From Apostichopus japonicus (lineage: Eukaryota; Echinodermata; Holothuroidea; Aspidochirotida; Stichopodidae): a stretch of DNA of 64,000 nt. The stretch lies in the NCBI RefSeq assembly GCF_037975245.1, contig NC_092569.1:27471668-27535667 (forward strand), given 5' to 3'. Below are positions 22,191 through 34,759 of this stretch, piece after piece. Every line of letters starts with the position of its first letter. The first letter of the stretch is position 1. The notes below the pieces were generated by a model. That model had not been told where the DNA came from. It was given only the letters and a program-made list of their open reading frames with translations, and searched no databases. Both the position numbers and the translations under genes were made by a program.

Positions 22191-24800
22191 TTTGAACAAA
22201 TCCAGAGGCGGAAAGGGAAAAACAATCTAAGTATATCAAATGTGTCTTTTCCTGTGGTAAGTAGGTACGTATCATGCATGTCTTGCCGTTCTGTGATACT
22301 AATGAAGAATTACTGACCGTTTGCCAGTATTTACTACCATCTTCATAAAGCGTCCAATAAAGTCACCCCTATAGTGACTTTTAATTGGTCATGATGGTGG
22401 ATGACGTATGTAATTTTTCATGCATATTCAAGTTCAACATTGTGATTACAATATGGAGCTGGTTGTACACAATTCCGTATTCACATCATATCAATTAGTT
22501 GATCACGATGTAAGTTTGGAAGCTGATGAGTGGTCGATTGTTTTACAGACGATACCCCAGACAATTTGAATATGCAATGAAAATTGCTTAGTCTCAATTG
22601 GCTGTTTATGCCTTCAATGCGCAGATGGATTGAACACAGCTAGTTAGATTTGAAGCATTAATTCTCTTCTTTGTAAAACAAGTCTTGTGAAAATGATTGG
22701 TTGTTGCTGCCCTTCGAGGTTTCTACTCCCCCCATACCCCACCCCTTCCTACCATCCCTCGATTGAACTTTCTTCCTACGCCTCGGATACCACGATTCTC
22801 TTGAAAAGTGACCAAATACTATAAATGACGTTTTTAGCAAAACACATGTGTATCCGCATATATAGTTCGTAAAGGGAGACTTCTGGTAACCAATGAGCAT
22901 GGCAGTATTATATATCACAACAATATTAGTGTATCAGGAAATCTTGAATTTGCACGTGATATCTGTCAGACCCCGATCAGCCCTTTATTGTTCTACAGCT
23001 AAAAGTAGGGGCGCAACAACTGTTTTGTACTGGGGAGAGGGGGGGGGTAAGATGAAAAACTCCACATTAAGAGGATTCCAAAATTCTTCCGACTGATTTA
23101 GGTAGGGGCATAGAAAGGGTACAGTACTGTACTCTTGTTTACCCAGTAGGTATGATTACCTCCAAAAAAAACCTGAGCACGACTCAATTACCCTTGAAGG
23201 GAACATTTTCGTTTTCCAATGCGACAGCGAATCTTTTTTTAACGTCATCGTCACGAAGTTATTATAAATTATTATTATTGAGATTGATTTGAGGTTGTGT
23301 GGATTTGACAAACGGACCAATTGACTACACTATAAAAGCGTTAACTACTGTAACTGACAATACGATCCAATCGGTAAGATGATTGGTTCAATATCAATTT
23401 GAATATTCATATAGCATCGGAAATGATAAATTTGATGACATTGACGGAGATATTAAGATGAGTGTAAGAAATGGAGAGCTAAAAATTTGCACACACACAA
23501 TGTGTTGTGTACACTAGCAAAAGTTTGTTAAAATTGTAGAAATGATAGCACCATTTTGCATCTAAGCCCCCTTCCTAAACACATTTCTGAAAGAGAAGTT
23601 ATTGGCATAGGCGTAGCAGGCGAGGGGAAGCCCCCCCCCCCCCCCCGCAAAGAGATATTCCTGTGAAAATTCGGGCAATATTCTGATATTTGTTTCGGGC
23701 ACTGTCAAAAATATATACAATAAGTTTGTTTGATGAGAGTTAGTAAGTCCGTATAAGAACTCAGCCTAAGGTAGTTATAGACTATCACGTTCTAAACGTT
23801 TATAACTAACGTTTATAACTAAACGTCTATAACGTTCTAAACGTGCTCGACTTATCTGGCATTGATGTTGTGGAGTTATGTGCATAGGGGGTGGCATGCC
23901 CGCATAGCCGACCCCCCCCCCCACACACACACACACTTTTGACGCCAACTAGTGAAAATATTATACAGAAACATATTGGGAGACTAACCTGGAAAGTAAA
24001 AATCTTGTATACATAAGTTTCCTTCCAATGGTAGCACCAGTATGCATCTAAGTTTAGCACCTTTTAATTTAGTAACACATTCTCAAAAGGTGAGGGGGTT
24101 TCACCATACGCCCTTCAGTTTTGCTTACATTTTTCGTGCAAATCGTTACAGCACCCAAACCAATTGGGCTCCTATACGCCCATGGTTATTGGTCTCCCTT
24201 TCCTTAGATCTGACCCCAAAACGGACTTCGGCGAAATTTTGTGCTTGCCACCCCCCCCCCCCTCCTTTTTTTGTGCCAAAAATTGATATATTTTGCAAAA
24301 AGAAGGTCTATTCATTATTGTATATTAAAAAGCAATTCTTTTCTTTTATGACGATGGCATTGACGGCACATGCAGACAAGATGTATAGAAGCACTATGTT
24401 AGTATACCTCGACAGCGTGTCAACATATGCGATATTTGCCGAGTGAGGAACAAGTGACATCTTGACGAAAATTTCCATTTCCTCGAGTTGCTTCTTGCAC
24501 GTTACCTGTTTACATGTACGAAGTCATTGCTATAGTTTATGCAAAACATCATTAACACGATATCTTGGAATCACATTTAACATTTATGAGTTGTTGCGTT
24601 AGATAAACTAAACTTGACAAAGCAAGATTTTGATGACAATTCTACTAACATGACATTTTGACTAAAATTATCAAATGGTCGAGATATCGCGTAACCCATA
24701 CCATGGGAGTTGTTACCTGATTATACCTATACACGGAAAGTCTACACAAGTGTCCTTTCAGAACCAACGTACTTTTCATGATCACTTGAAATCATATACG
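22191..24800. other. 5' flank of gene A and intergenic DNA
   Basis: No confident core promoter. Poly-C/G runs at 23629-23646 and 23910-23922, and a short GTTTATAACTAAACGT duplication near 23800, are the only notable features. Confidence 0.4.
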
Positions 24801-24811
24801 TATGTAAACAG

Positions 24812-24890
24812 TTAGAAAGCGGAGGCAATGACAATTATGTATTAATATACCTATTGTGATTGAGTGTTGTGTAAAAAGTCGCAAGTCTAT
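24812..24890. repeat. Dispersed repeat, copy 1 (second copy 26752-26830)
   Basis: A ~75-bp block around gcaatgacaattatgtatt recurs almost exactly at 26752-26830, marking fragments of one unnamed interspersed element. Confidence 0.65.
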
Positions 24891-24947
24891 AGAAAACTGT
24901 AATATAAAATGGAAGTTCTTAATACTTAACTACTCTACTTATAAAAT

Positions 24948-25321
24948 AGATATACCAATCGCATAAATGCATGCAACAAACATAGATAAATTAAAGAATA
25001 GGATGATAAGAGAAGGTTGAAAAGAGGCAGTGTGTTTACTCATGAATCTTTTTAGCAATCAATAAAACGATGGTTTATAGAGAATCAAACTGATGCATGA
25101 GAGATTGCTAAAACTTAAAAGCGGCGACGGCTTGGCGCAATGTACTATTGTGATACAATAAAAGAGATATATCAATCGTATACATGCATGCAACAAAGCA
25201 AAGATAAATGAAAGAATTGGATGATAAGAAAAGGTTGAAAAGAGGCAGTGTGTTTACTCATGAATCAATAAAACGATGGTTTATAGAGAATCAAACTGAT
25301 GCATGAGAGATTGCTAAAACT
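24948..25321. repeat. Direct repeat pair of ~170 bp (third copy 40520-40790)
   Basis: A segment containing aaaagaggcagtgtgtttac and aatcaaactgatgcatgaga occurs twice here, and once more at 40520-40790 with its downstream neighbour (gcatgggcgtcaatcc plus poly-G). Probably a multi-copy transposon. Confidence 0.7.
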
Positions 25322-25831
25322 TATTAAAAATATGATATCCGATCACTCAACCGTTGACAATATAACCGTTTTATCATTACAGATATAGATCAGGGAAAAG
25401 ACAAAATCACACCTGCAATAGCACACTGAGGGCATGGGCGTCAATCCAGGGAGGGGGGACGGGGGGACACGTCCCCCACACATTTCGATGGGGAACACAC
25501 TATCAAATGACCCCCCCCCCCCCCCACACACACACACACACATTTGGAAAAAGAGTAGTGTCGTGGCTCTATTTGGTTAGGGCTTACACATCTCAGGATT
25601 CATATCATCGAATATCACTCAATGTTGCTGAATGGAGAATTTCACCCAGATCTCGTGAGTTGGTACCCTGAGCTCTCCGACAATCTTAAGCAATTAGTCT
25701 TCCTATCTTTCGAGGCCAGTTCCAGTCGTCGTTGGTTGAAGGGTATAGACAAATATTCAAGTCGATGAAACCAGCCGAACGGCCTATTTGGTGAAGTCGA
25801 AGCAGCTCTTGTGGTTGATCCTCGTCTACCC

Positions 25832-26035
25832 CACCAGATCGACGAAAGCCGAGAGATATTTTAGTGCGTTGAGGCGTTTGAAGACTTGGCTACGGAGCAC
25901 CATGCCTCTGTGATGGTGTGCCATATTCACCGCGAACTTCTAGCCCAGTTGAAGCCTGGGGAGTTAGCAGAGAAGTTCGTTGGGTTCCTCGGATTACAGA
26001 CGCCGCATCTTTGGGCGATTCCAGTAGAAAACTAG
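25832..26035 (+). pseudogene. hAT transposase C-terminal fragment
   Basis: Plus-strand reading gives AERYFSALRRLKTWLRSTM, then after a frame shift HIHRELLAQLKPGELAEKF and a stop at 26033. This matches the hAT C-terminal dimerisation motif. It is a second, different hAT remnant from the one at 15.5 kb, on the opposite strand and broken by at least one frameshift. Confidence 0.65.
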
Positions 26036-26341
26036 TGCGCTCCGTCATTATCATAAGAGACAACACTTCATAGCTAGAGCCCAAGCCTGTACATTTTTGT
26101 TGTTTAGTTGTAGATGGTGTTTGAAAGACGGTGCCCGTTCCCTAATATTGGGGAAACGAAATAGGGAATATATTCCGTGGCAGCGCATCCCATGTTACCT
26201 TTATGATGAGTGATACCGGAGTTTACTCCACAGTGAGAACACTGGGTACATGCAGGGACGTCACTAGAGAGGATGCCAGAGGGGGGGGGGGGGGGTGTCT
26301 CTCCCCAAAACTTGGTAACACTGACGATAGTTGGAAAATTG

Positions 26342-26376
26342 GAGTGCGACAGTTGGAATTTCCGACTGTCGCACTC
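26342..26376. repeat. 12-bp perfect inverted repeat (hairpin)
   Basis: GAGTGCGACAGT and its complement ACTGTCGCACTC are separated by 11 bases. A possible transposon terminal palindrome. Confidence 0.7.
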
Positions 26377-26379
26377 TAG

Positions 26380-27852
26380 TTAATCTAGGCCTGTTCATTT
26401 ATTCCTGTGATAGTGCATGACGTAAAAATTGAAAAATTTCGGTCAAAATTGACTTTTAATCAGTCATATTTACCACGTTTTCCTTGCCACTTTGAGAAAT
26501 TGTATGCGCGCGTTCCACATTTGGATGTGCATAACATATAGGCATACATCGGTTTTTACATCGCATGCCGATAACATACAATAATTTTCAGTGTTATTAC
26601 CCTTCCATATTGGTTATAATTATTGGGGAAGTCGTTAAAATATTAATGGTAATAATAATATAAGTTTAACCACTGAAATACACATTGCAAATTATCTTTT
26701 TTTTCAGTAGCTGCCCGAAAAGTTATCAGCATATTGCCCGAATTTTAAAAACAGTTAGCAAGCGGTGGCAATGACAATTATGTATTCATATACCTATTGT
26801 GATTGAGTGTTGTATAAAAAGTCGCACGTGTTCTATAGAAAACTAAAAGCTGTAATATAAAATGGAAGTTCTTAATTAATTTCTAGTAACTGGGGCGATC
26901 AATGATCGTCACAATCTTTCATAAAATATTCCATATTGATGAAAAAAAAAACCATAATCAGAGTTTGTTTATTGACTTTTTTGAGGTTGTTATGGAAACG
27001 GAGTTTATTTTCCCTGATACCAGTCGGCGATAGATAACCAAACTTATAAAAAGGCTATTCCAGGTGAAAGATTATTTTGGACTGATGAAAGAGGAATACA
27101 ATCTAAGCTTCCAGTTGAAGTTTGAATTCATTTCCTAGGCAACGTTTTCAGTTAACATCAGATTGATACTGGAGACCAAAAGTGAACTTGAAGCAAGCAG
27201 ATGTGATGTCAGACGTACAATGATAAATTTGTTTCAGGGTACTTGTTGTTGTTGTTGTAAGATACATAATAAATACTTCAAAATTGTGTTGCATTTGAAA
27301 TCGAATATATCACAGTCATTGGCATATTGTGAACTTCACATCCCTTAAGGTAATTTATTTATATTCATATATCACTTAATATAAATTCAAGTGCTTTCAA
27401 CACAGGTTTACCGAATCGCTTAATCAGTGACTAATGTAGTTTCATTGAGGAAAATTGGACTAACTCACACTATATCTTTTATTTTAATCTGTCTCTGTTC
27501 TAATCATTTTACTCAATTAATCATTGGTTTTCATATATATAATTGGTCGTTGGTATACATTTTATATAATTTATACTGGAATAAAGAAATTAAGAAAAAA
27601 TATTGAACTGAAGTGAAACAGCTAATCTTAATTCAAAACAATATAGTGTAATTAAACATAGGAAACCAAACATGTTGATGTTTGCACATTACATGTTAGT
27701 CCTGGGTGAAGATTTCTTGCCAGCATGTATAGAATCAAATTACGAATGAACGTTGTGTGCCGCAAATATTCCCAACAACTTCGGTTCATATTTAGGCCTA
27801 ATTAACAGTTGAAATCACAGTTAATAATCTTCCTCGTATATCCAAGTTGGCC
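26380..27852. other. Intergenic
   Basis: AT-rich, apart from the dispersed repeat at 26752-26830. No coding or RNA gene seen. Confidence 0.4.
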
Positions 27853-28548
27853 TATACACAGGCGCGTATCCAGGATTTTCAAACCCGGGGGACGCGAATT
27901 ACTATCTAAGCGGAGCGCCACCATCGGTTGGCGCGCAGCGTACAAGAAAATTTCTTGTTTTGAAACCCCCCCAGATCACCGGAAACGGCACTTGTGGGGC
28001 TTGAAATGACCAACCAGATGTACACTTTTTGCCTGAGAACCAAGTATTTCCTAGTAGTTTTTTTTTTCCATCCTTAACCTTTTTGAAGATTGTCAACCCG
28101 GCACACATCATGTTCGACCTGATCTCATCTCCTGTGGGTCTTTGCTTTTGTAGGTGATTCTACGTCCCGGCCTACAATACCCGTCAGCCCCACTTTTCAA
28201 GGTTTTAAGCCCCATATTTGTTCAGAATTTGAAAATTCACATTTCTCGTGAATAAACTCACTTCAAAACATACCCATAATGTTGTACAAAATTTCATCTA
28301 TGGACAACCAATATAGAAAAAACTTCCTTCAACCCCTAACAGACCGGTCAAAATTGCACGAGTAGAGGGAAGTGTGATGTAGAATGTTGGTCAGAAATTT
28401 TGGAAAATTCAGACACAGTTAATTTATTGGTGTAGAAATATTAAAACCTGTTATAACGGCTATTGTAAAACTTGGTTGAAGGAAATGAAAAATTAGCAGA
28501 TATTTCCGAAACCGAACACTACACACATAGGCGTAGGAGGCGCGGCGG

Positions 28549-28924
28549 CAGTGGCGGAGCTAGGGGTATTGGTCAGGAGTGGCGAGAATGGTCTGAAGGG
28601 GCGCTTTCGACACTATCTAAGCGGAGCGCCACCACTGGTTGGCGCGTAGCGTACAGAAAATTTGTGAGTAAAGATACTCCCTAGATCGCCGGAAATGACC
28701 CTTTCCGGGCCTGGCTAATTTGCATATAAACGAAGAATAAGGTGTCATCGCCAAATGACACCAACAAAATGTGACAAATGTCAATAAGTAGATGAGAGCG
28801 CAATAAAAAAGTCAATAATCTAGAATAAGTAAAAAGTGGTAAAGAGCTGAAAAAGGCGCCAGCAGTCCATTTGAGTCCGTCAGGGGGGCATCCGCCCCCT
28901 GACCATATGGACGCTCCGCCACTG
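28549..28924. mobile_element. Nested hAT MITE, 376 bp, in E1
   Basis: Ends CAGTGGCGGAGC...GCTCCGCCACTG and is flanked by a perfect 8-bp target duplication CGCGGCGG (28541-28548, 28925-28932). An 8-bp duplication and CAGTGG ends are the hAT signature. The same insertion is present in E2. Confidence 0.85.
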
Positions 28925-29756
28925 CGCGGCGGGGGTGCAGGCCCTAATTCGCCATTACTAATGTAAAAGAGAGTTTTGACATAATTGGACCTCCATGCTT
29001 TTCATACATCTACATGAGACATGTCGTTGTTTACATTAGCATCCCGCAGTATACTGCGGAATTTTATCGGACCGTACGGTACATGATGGCATGCGATGTA
29101 ATAACCGATGCTTGCTTATATAATATTGACATGAACACGTTGAACGCGAAAATTGTTGGTTATTTTTTCAGGCAGGTCGGACAGTTTTGAGGCTTTTCAT
29201 CCTGGAACGCCATTTTCATGCTCACTGATATGATGTTATATCTGCTGTTTGCGTTACAAATTCGAACAGGCGCGTAGCGAGGAATTTGCCAAGGGAGGGG
29301 CGAAGCCTGTAGGCAAATTATCTAAGCGTAGCGCCACCATAGGTTGGCGCGAAGCGTACAAGCAAATTTTGGCCGAAAATGTCTCCCAGATCGCTGGAAA
29401 TGACACTTCCCAGGCCTTGTAAGTTGCATCTAAGCACTTTCTATTTTGAAATTAGTTAGCGATATCATTTAAAAAAATGCTGAATGGGGGGGGGGGGCGG
29501 GCGGTCGCCCCCATCCCAGAATGCGTCATGTTCCCCGACGACACGGTCGAGTTCGAGACCAGCCACAGTTGGTTTCATAGCACAATTCTACACACGCGTT
29601 ATGATAGACCATATATAGTATATATATAGATCATTAGTGAGAGAGGAAAATGGAAACGTCAAAAAATGGAGTTGTCGGTGTAAGGGGTAGGGTGAGTCAC
29701 ACTTTTACGAAATCATTGATCCGTCACTGGCTACCCTTCAGCGCTGTAATGATGTC

Positions 29757-29930
29757 ACTGTTCTTCTTTCTCTTCCCGGTGTCTTCGCGTTTTGCTTTTA
29801 CTCCCTCTTTTTCTCCTTTTTCTCTCTTTCTTCTTTTTCTTTTCCCTTCCTTCCTCTCCTCCTCCTCTTTTTTCCCCTCTTTTTTCCTTTTTTCTTCTCT
29901 TTTTTTCTCTTCTCTTTTTCTTACCCGGGG
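29757..29930. repeat. Long polypyrimidine tract in E1
   Basis: About 170 bp of nearly pure C/T on the plus strand. The inverted E2 copy presents the purine complement at 31089-31240. Frames rich in Ser/Phe/Leu or Lys/Glu/Arg here are compositional artefacts. Confidence 0.9.
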
Positions 29931-29975
29931 GGCGCGCGCCCCCAACGCCCCCCCCTGGATACGCACCTGTATACA

Positions 29976-31036
29976 TTAACTCTACGAGAGGAGGCTTTTC
30001 ATTTAATTGCTGTGAATTTGAGTTAAATGTTTAAAAAGGTTAAAACCGAATAGTACTGTTTTATGAGTGGTGGTGGAAAATATTATGATGAACGTTTTTT
30101 TCTGCGCACTAGAACATCTTTTATTATAAGCCTCGAGTGCTTAAAAAACCATTGAAAATGACTAGCTGTAATAACCAGAATTCAAATAATGCATTGTGGT
30201 TTCGATGATGTAACATGAGCAGTTTTCTTCATGCATCTGACGTAATGTATAGTAAGGGAGTACAACATATACTTGATCTTAGCAATACAGTGAAAATCAG
30301 TGTGATGTGACAGACAATACATTCACAATGACACAGGCTGTCCTGAAATGACCATTGACCTAAATAACAGGCTTCTTGTGCTTAATGTGATAGATACATC
30401 AACATACTAAATATGACATCTGTCCTTGTTGAAAAATTGTGTAAATCATGATTTCACAATTTGACCCATGGTGAACTCAAACGACCATTGACCTCAGCCC
30501 ACAACATAAGGCTTCTTGTACTCAATGTGGTACAATTACATACCAAATATGTGATCTGTCCAAGCTACCCTTGCGATATTATGTTTAGGAAGGTGGGTTA
30601 GTGTAGAGAGATAGGTAAGAGGGGAATGAAGTAAATGGTTGGCGTTTGTTGACTTCAAATGACCTATGACCTCCACCAAAAGCAATAATAAGCTCCATAA
30701 ATTTGGTATGGTACATCTACAAACCAAATATTAGATCTGTCCAAGGTTCTCTTCTTGCAATATCATGTTTACAAGGTTTTCACAATTTGACGGCTGATGA
30801 CCCCAAAATAACATTTGACCTCCACCAAAAACAATACGCTTCTTGTAATCAATGTGTTACTTCTACACACCAAAATGAGGTTTTCCCCACGCTTCTCTTC
30901 TTGCAATATCGAGTTAGCAAGGTTTTCAAAATTTGACCACTGGTGACCCAAAATGAACTTTGACCTCTACCAAAGACAATAGGCTTCTTTCCCTCAATGT
31001 GATACTTCTACACACCAAATATGAGGTTTACCCATG
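29976..31036. repeat. Degenerate ~140-bp tandem repeat between E1 and E2
   Basis: From about 30340 the units repeat gacctccaccaaaaacaata, ggcttcttgtactcaatgtg and a gaccactggtgaccc block. The array continues on the far side of E2 (34356-34430), so E2 was inserted into it. A related block is at 47900-48215. Confidence 0.7.
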
Positions 31037-32060
31037 CTTATCAGGTGCGTATCCAGGGGGGGCGTTGGGGGCGCGCGCCCCCCGGGTAAGAGAAAGAGGA
31101 GAGAAAAAAAAGAGAAGAGAAAAGGAAAAAAGAGGGGAAAAAAGAGGAGGAGGAGAGGAGAGGAAGGAAGGGAAAAGAAAAAGAAGAAAGAGAGAAAAAG
31201 GAGAAAAGGAGGGAGTAAAAGAAAAACGCGAAGGGAAAGAGGAACAGTGACATCATTACAGCGCTGAAGGGTAGCCAGTGACGGATCAATGATTTCGTAA
31301 AAGTGTGACTCACCCTACCCCTTACACCGACAACTCCATTTTTTGACGTTTCCATTTTCCTTTCTCACTAATGATCTATATATATACTATATATGGTCTA
31401 TCATAACGCGTGTGTAGAATTGTGCTATGAAACCAACTGTGGCTGGTCTCGAACTCGACCGTGTCGTAAGGGAACATGACGATTTTTGGGATGGGGGCGA
31501 CCGCCCGCCCCCCTCACCCACCATTCAGCATTTTTCTAAATGATATCGCTAAGTAATTTCAAACTAGAAAGTGCTTAGATGCAACTTACAAGGCCTGGGA
31601 AGTGTCATTTCCAGCGATCTGGGAGACATTTTCGGCCAAAATTTGCTTGTACTCTTCGCGCTAACAAATGGTCCTGGGTAGTGCCATTTCCAGCGATCTG
31701 GGAGGCATTTTCGGCCAAAATTTTTTTGTACGCTTCGCGCCAACCTATGGTGGCGCTACGCTTAGATAATTTGCCTACAGGCTTCGCCCCTCCCTTGGCA
31801 AATTCCTCGCTACGCGCCTGTTCGAATTTGTAACGCAAACAGCAGATATCACCTCATATCAGTGAGCATGAAAATGGCGTTCTAGGATGAAAAGCCTCAA
31901 AACTGTCCAACTTGCCTGAAAAAATAACCAAAACTTTTCGCGCGCGTTCAACGTGTTAATGTCAATATCATATAAGCAAGCATCGGTTATTACATCGCAT
32001 GCCATCATGTACCGTACGGTCCGTTAAAATTCCGCAGTATACCGCGGGATGCTAATGTAA

Positions 32061-33180
32061 TGCTGGCGTCACACTGTCCCGAAGTTGACATGAGATGGAC
32101 ACACGATAAAGAAAATGTTCAAATTCGGCTCTGATCTTAAAAACATCGGGCCATTCGTAAGGGCATCTTAAGCCATCGTATGACCTCCGGTGGAGTTTTT
32201 CAGGCTCCGGCAGCAACTTCGTGAGTGGTGGCAAAATCTTTGGCATGCCAAAAAATTGCCCGAAGACCTTGCGAAGGTTCATTTTCGTGTTGAATTCGTG
32301 TGTCCATTTTGCCCTTCGTAATGCCATCGTGAGGGCATCTTATCAAATCGTGTCATTTTCTTTTTTACTTCGTGTGATCATCGGTGCCATCGGGCATTTT
32401 CGCCTCACGAAGACAATACGAAGGAAACAAGAAGCTGCCCGATTGTCTTATGAAGGTAACACGAATACGTGAAGCCCTCACAATGCCGTCGAGTAACCAT
32501 CGTATTATAGTACGATGACATCGAGATGGGACCACGGTGTCGGCGAAGACAGCCGAATTTGTGAACCACAAGCGTTTCCCAGGTGTCATGGTAACGTGGA
32601 CATATAAAGGCCAGGCTCAAAGAATCTTCCTCAGTCAGTCCTAAGCAACTCTACAGAGTAGAGGCGTGTGTAACTCCCAAAGCTAAAATCACAATCCCAA
32701 CTAACCACAATTCAGTTCCTGCAGAATGGCATACTTTTGGTGATGAGACTTTGGTGATGAGACAACCAGGAAAAAGAAAGCAGCAGCATTGCTTGTTTTG
32801 ATGTACCTCAGAGAACATGATGAGCAACTCTTACATGCCCAGCACCTCCTCTTATAAAAAGAAAGCATTATTATATTTCACTTTGTCATTTCTTGCTAAT
32901 TGCCTTTCTAGCATTCGACAATGTACTTATCAATACGTCGTCGTGTAGCCATCGTGTGGCCTTCGTGTGTCCTGCAGGTAAACTACTTAAATAGAAATGC
33001 ACATCTTCGTGTTGCCTTCGTGTGTGGTTCGTGTGCCATCGTGTGACCTTCTGTAGGCATCGTACTTGCTTCGGCTGTTGATTGGCTGTTAACCAAGTTC
33101 GGGGCTATCTTCGTGCGAAATTCAAAATTCCATATGCGTATGGCCATCTGGTGTCAATTTCGCGACAGTGTGACGCCTGC
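32061..33180. mobile_element. Nested DNA transposon with 30-bp TIRs, 3-bp target site
   Basis: The 1120-bp insert starts TGCTGGCGTCACACTGTC and ends with the complement of TGCAGGCGTCACACTGTC; 27 of 30 terminal bases match. It is flanked by TAA and TTA. E1 has the uninterrupted site (GCTAATGTAAACAACG). A TWA target and such ends suggest the PIF/Harbinger group (inference). Subterminal TTCGTGTG repeats are present. A short frame near 32760-32870 (RKKKAAALLVLMYLREHDEQ) may be a transposon protein scrap. Confidence 0.75.
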
Positions 33181-33290
33181 ATTAACAACGACATGTCTCA
33201 TGTAGATGTATAAAAAGCATGGAGGTCCAATTATGTCAAAATTCTCTTTTACATTAGTAATGGCGAATTAGGGGCTGCACCCCCGCCGCG

Positions 33291-33674
33291 CAGTGGCGGA
33301 GCGTCCATACGGTCAGGGGGCGGATGCCCCCCCCCCCCCCCGACGGACTCAAATGGACTGCTGGCGCCTTTTTCAGCTCTTTACCACTTTTTACTTATTC
33401 TAGATTATTGACTTTTTTATTGCGCTCTCATCTACTTATTGACATTTGTCACATTTTGTTGGTGTAATTTGGCAATGATACCTCATTCTTCGTTTATCTG
33501 CAAATTAGGCAGGCCCGGAAAGGGTCATTTCCGGCGATCTAGGGAGTATCTTTACTCACAAATTTTCTGTACGCTACGCGCCAACCAGTGGTGGCGCTCC
33601 GCTTAGATAGTGTCGAAAGCGCCCCTTCAGACCATTCTCGCCCCTCCTGACCAATACCCCTAGCTCCGCCACTG
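33291..33674. mobile_element. Nested hAT MITE in E2
   Basis: Same MITE as in E1 at the equivalent position. Left flank ccgccgcg is intact; the right flank has decayed to ccactgcg. Confidence 0.75.
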
Positions 33675-34555
33675 CCACTGCGCCTTCTACGCCTATGTGT
33701 GTAGTGTTCGGTTTCGGATATATCTGCTATTTTTTCATTTCCTTCAACCAAGTTTTATAATAGCCGTTATAAGAGGTTTTAATATTTCTACACCAATAAA
33801 TTAACTGTGTCTGAATTTTCCAAAATTTCTGACCAACATTCTGCATCACACTTCCCTCTACTCGTGCAATTTTGACCGGTCTGTTAGGGGTTGAAGGAAG
33901 TTTTTCTATATTGGTTGTCCATAGATGAAATTTTGTACAACATTGTATGTTTTGAAATGAGTTTATTCACGAGAAATGTGAATTTTCAAATTCTGAACAA
34001 GTATGGGGCTTAAAACCTTGAAAAGTGGGGCTGACGGGTATTGAGGGCCGCGACGTAGAATCACCTACAAAAGCAAAGACCCACAGGATATGCGATCAGA
34101 TCGAACATGATGTGTGCCGGGTTGACAATCTTGAAAAAGGTTATGGATGGAAAAAAAACTTTTAGGAATACTTGGTTCTCAGGCAAAAAGTGTACATCTG
34201 GTTGGTCATTTCAAGCCCGAGAAGTGCCGTTTCCGGTGATCTGGGGGGTATCAAAATAAGAAATTTTCTTGTACGCTGCGCGCCAACCGATGGTGGCGCT
34301 CCGCTTAGATAGTAATTCGCGCCCCCCGGGTTTGAAAATCCTGGATACGCGCCTGCTTATCTTCTTGGGATATCAAGCTGGGCGTCACAAACGGGTCAAT
34401 GATGTTTGATTATCAACCTTATTATTGTATATGGAACTGACGAGTATCCCTTGATTTTCTCTACTATATCATCCACTTCGATAGAGTAGCAACGTATGAC
34501 ACTAGTTAAAACACAATAAAACCATCGTCATTGGGAATATATGCCAAATTTGCGG

Positions 34556-34740
34556 TCGATCCTCAAAGTACGGCTAAACCTGGATTGTAGCCCGATGGGG
34601 TCGATCCTCATAGTACGACGAAGACTTGATTTTAGCCCGATCGGGTCGATCCTCATAGTACAGCGGAGACTGGATTGTAGCCTGACGAGGTCGATCCTCG
34701 TAGTACGACGAAGCCTGGATTGTAGCCCGTCGGTGACGAT
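34556..34740. repeat. 45-bp tandem repeat, about 4 copies
   Basis: Units built on gatcctcatagtacgacgaa and tttagcccgatcgggtc. Confidence 0.8.
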
Positions 34741-34759
34741 AGCGATTTTAACAACGCAT

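Larger units (their letters stand above)
27859..29969 (+). mobile_element. DNA element E1 (non-autonomous), 2.1 kb
   Basis: Starts CAGGCGCGTATCCAGG and ends with the complement of CAGGTGCGTATCCAGG, a terminal inverted repeat of 16 bp with one mismatch. It is flanked by TATACA on both sides (27853-27858 and 29970-29975). It contains several copies of the motif gcgccaccatcggttggcgc and a nested 376-bp hAT MITE. No transposase frame is visible. A second complete copy in inverse orientation is E2. Confidence 0.8.
31042..34355 (-). mobile_element. DNA element E2, inverted copy of E1, carrying a nested insertion
   Basis: Same ends as E1, in reverse orientation. CTTAT lies on both sides (31037-31041 and 34356-34360; up to GCTTATC depending on where the element is cut). 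Without the 1.1-kb nested element at 32061-33180 its length is close to that of E1. Because it has its own target duplication inside the surrounding tandem repeat, it is a separate insertion and not part of an inverted duplication. Confidence 0.8.

Noticed and set aside
24042-24446. 134-codon plus-strand frame
   Set aside because: Contains a poly-Pro stretch from a C-run and no domain features or splice context; judged a chance frame.
29724-31267. Lys/Glu/Arg-rich and Ser/Phe-rich open frames
   Set aside because: They lie on the purine/pyrimidine tracts of E1 and E2 and occur in several frames at once; composition artefacts.
27859-34355. Inverted segmental duplication
   Set aside because: Homology stops at the TIRs and the two arms have different target duplications, so these are two insertions.
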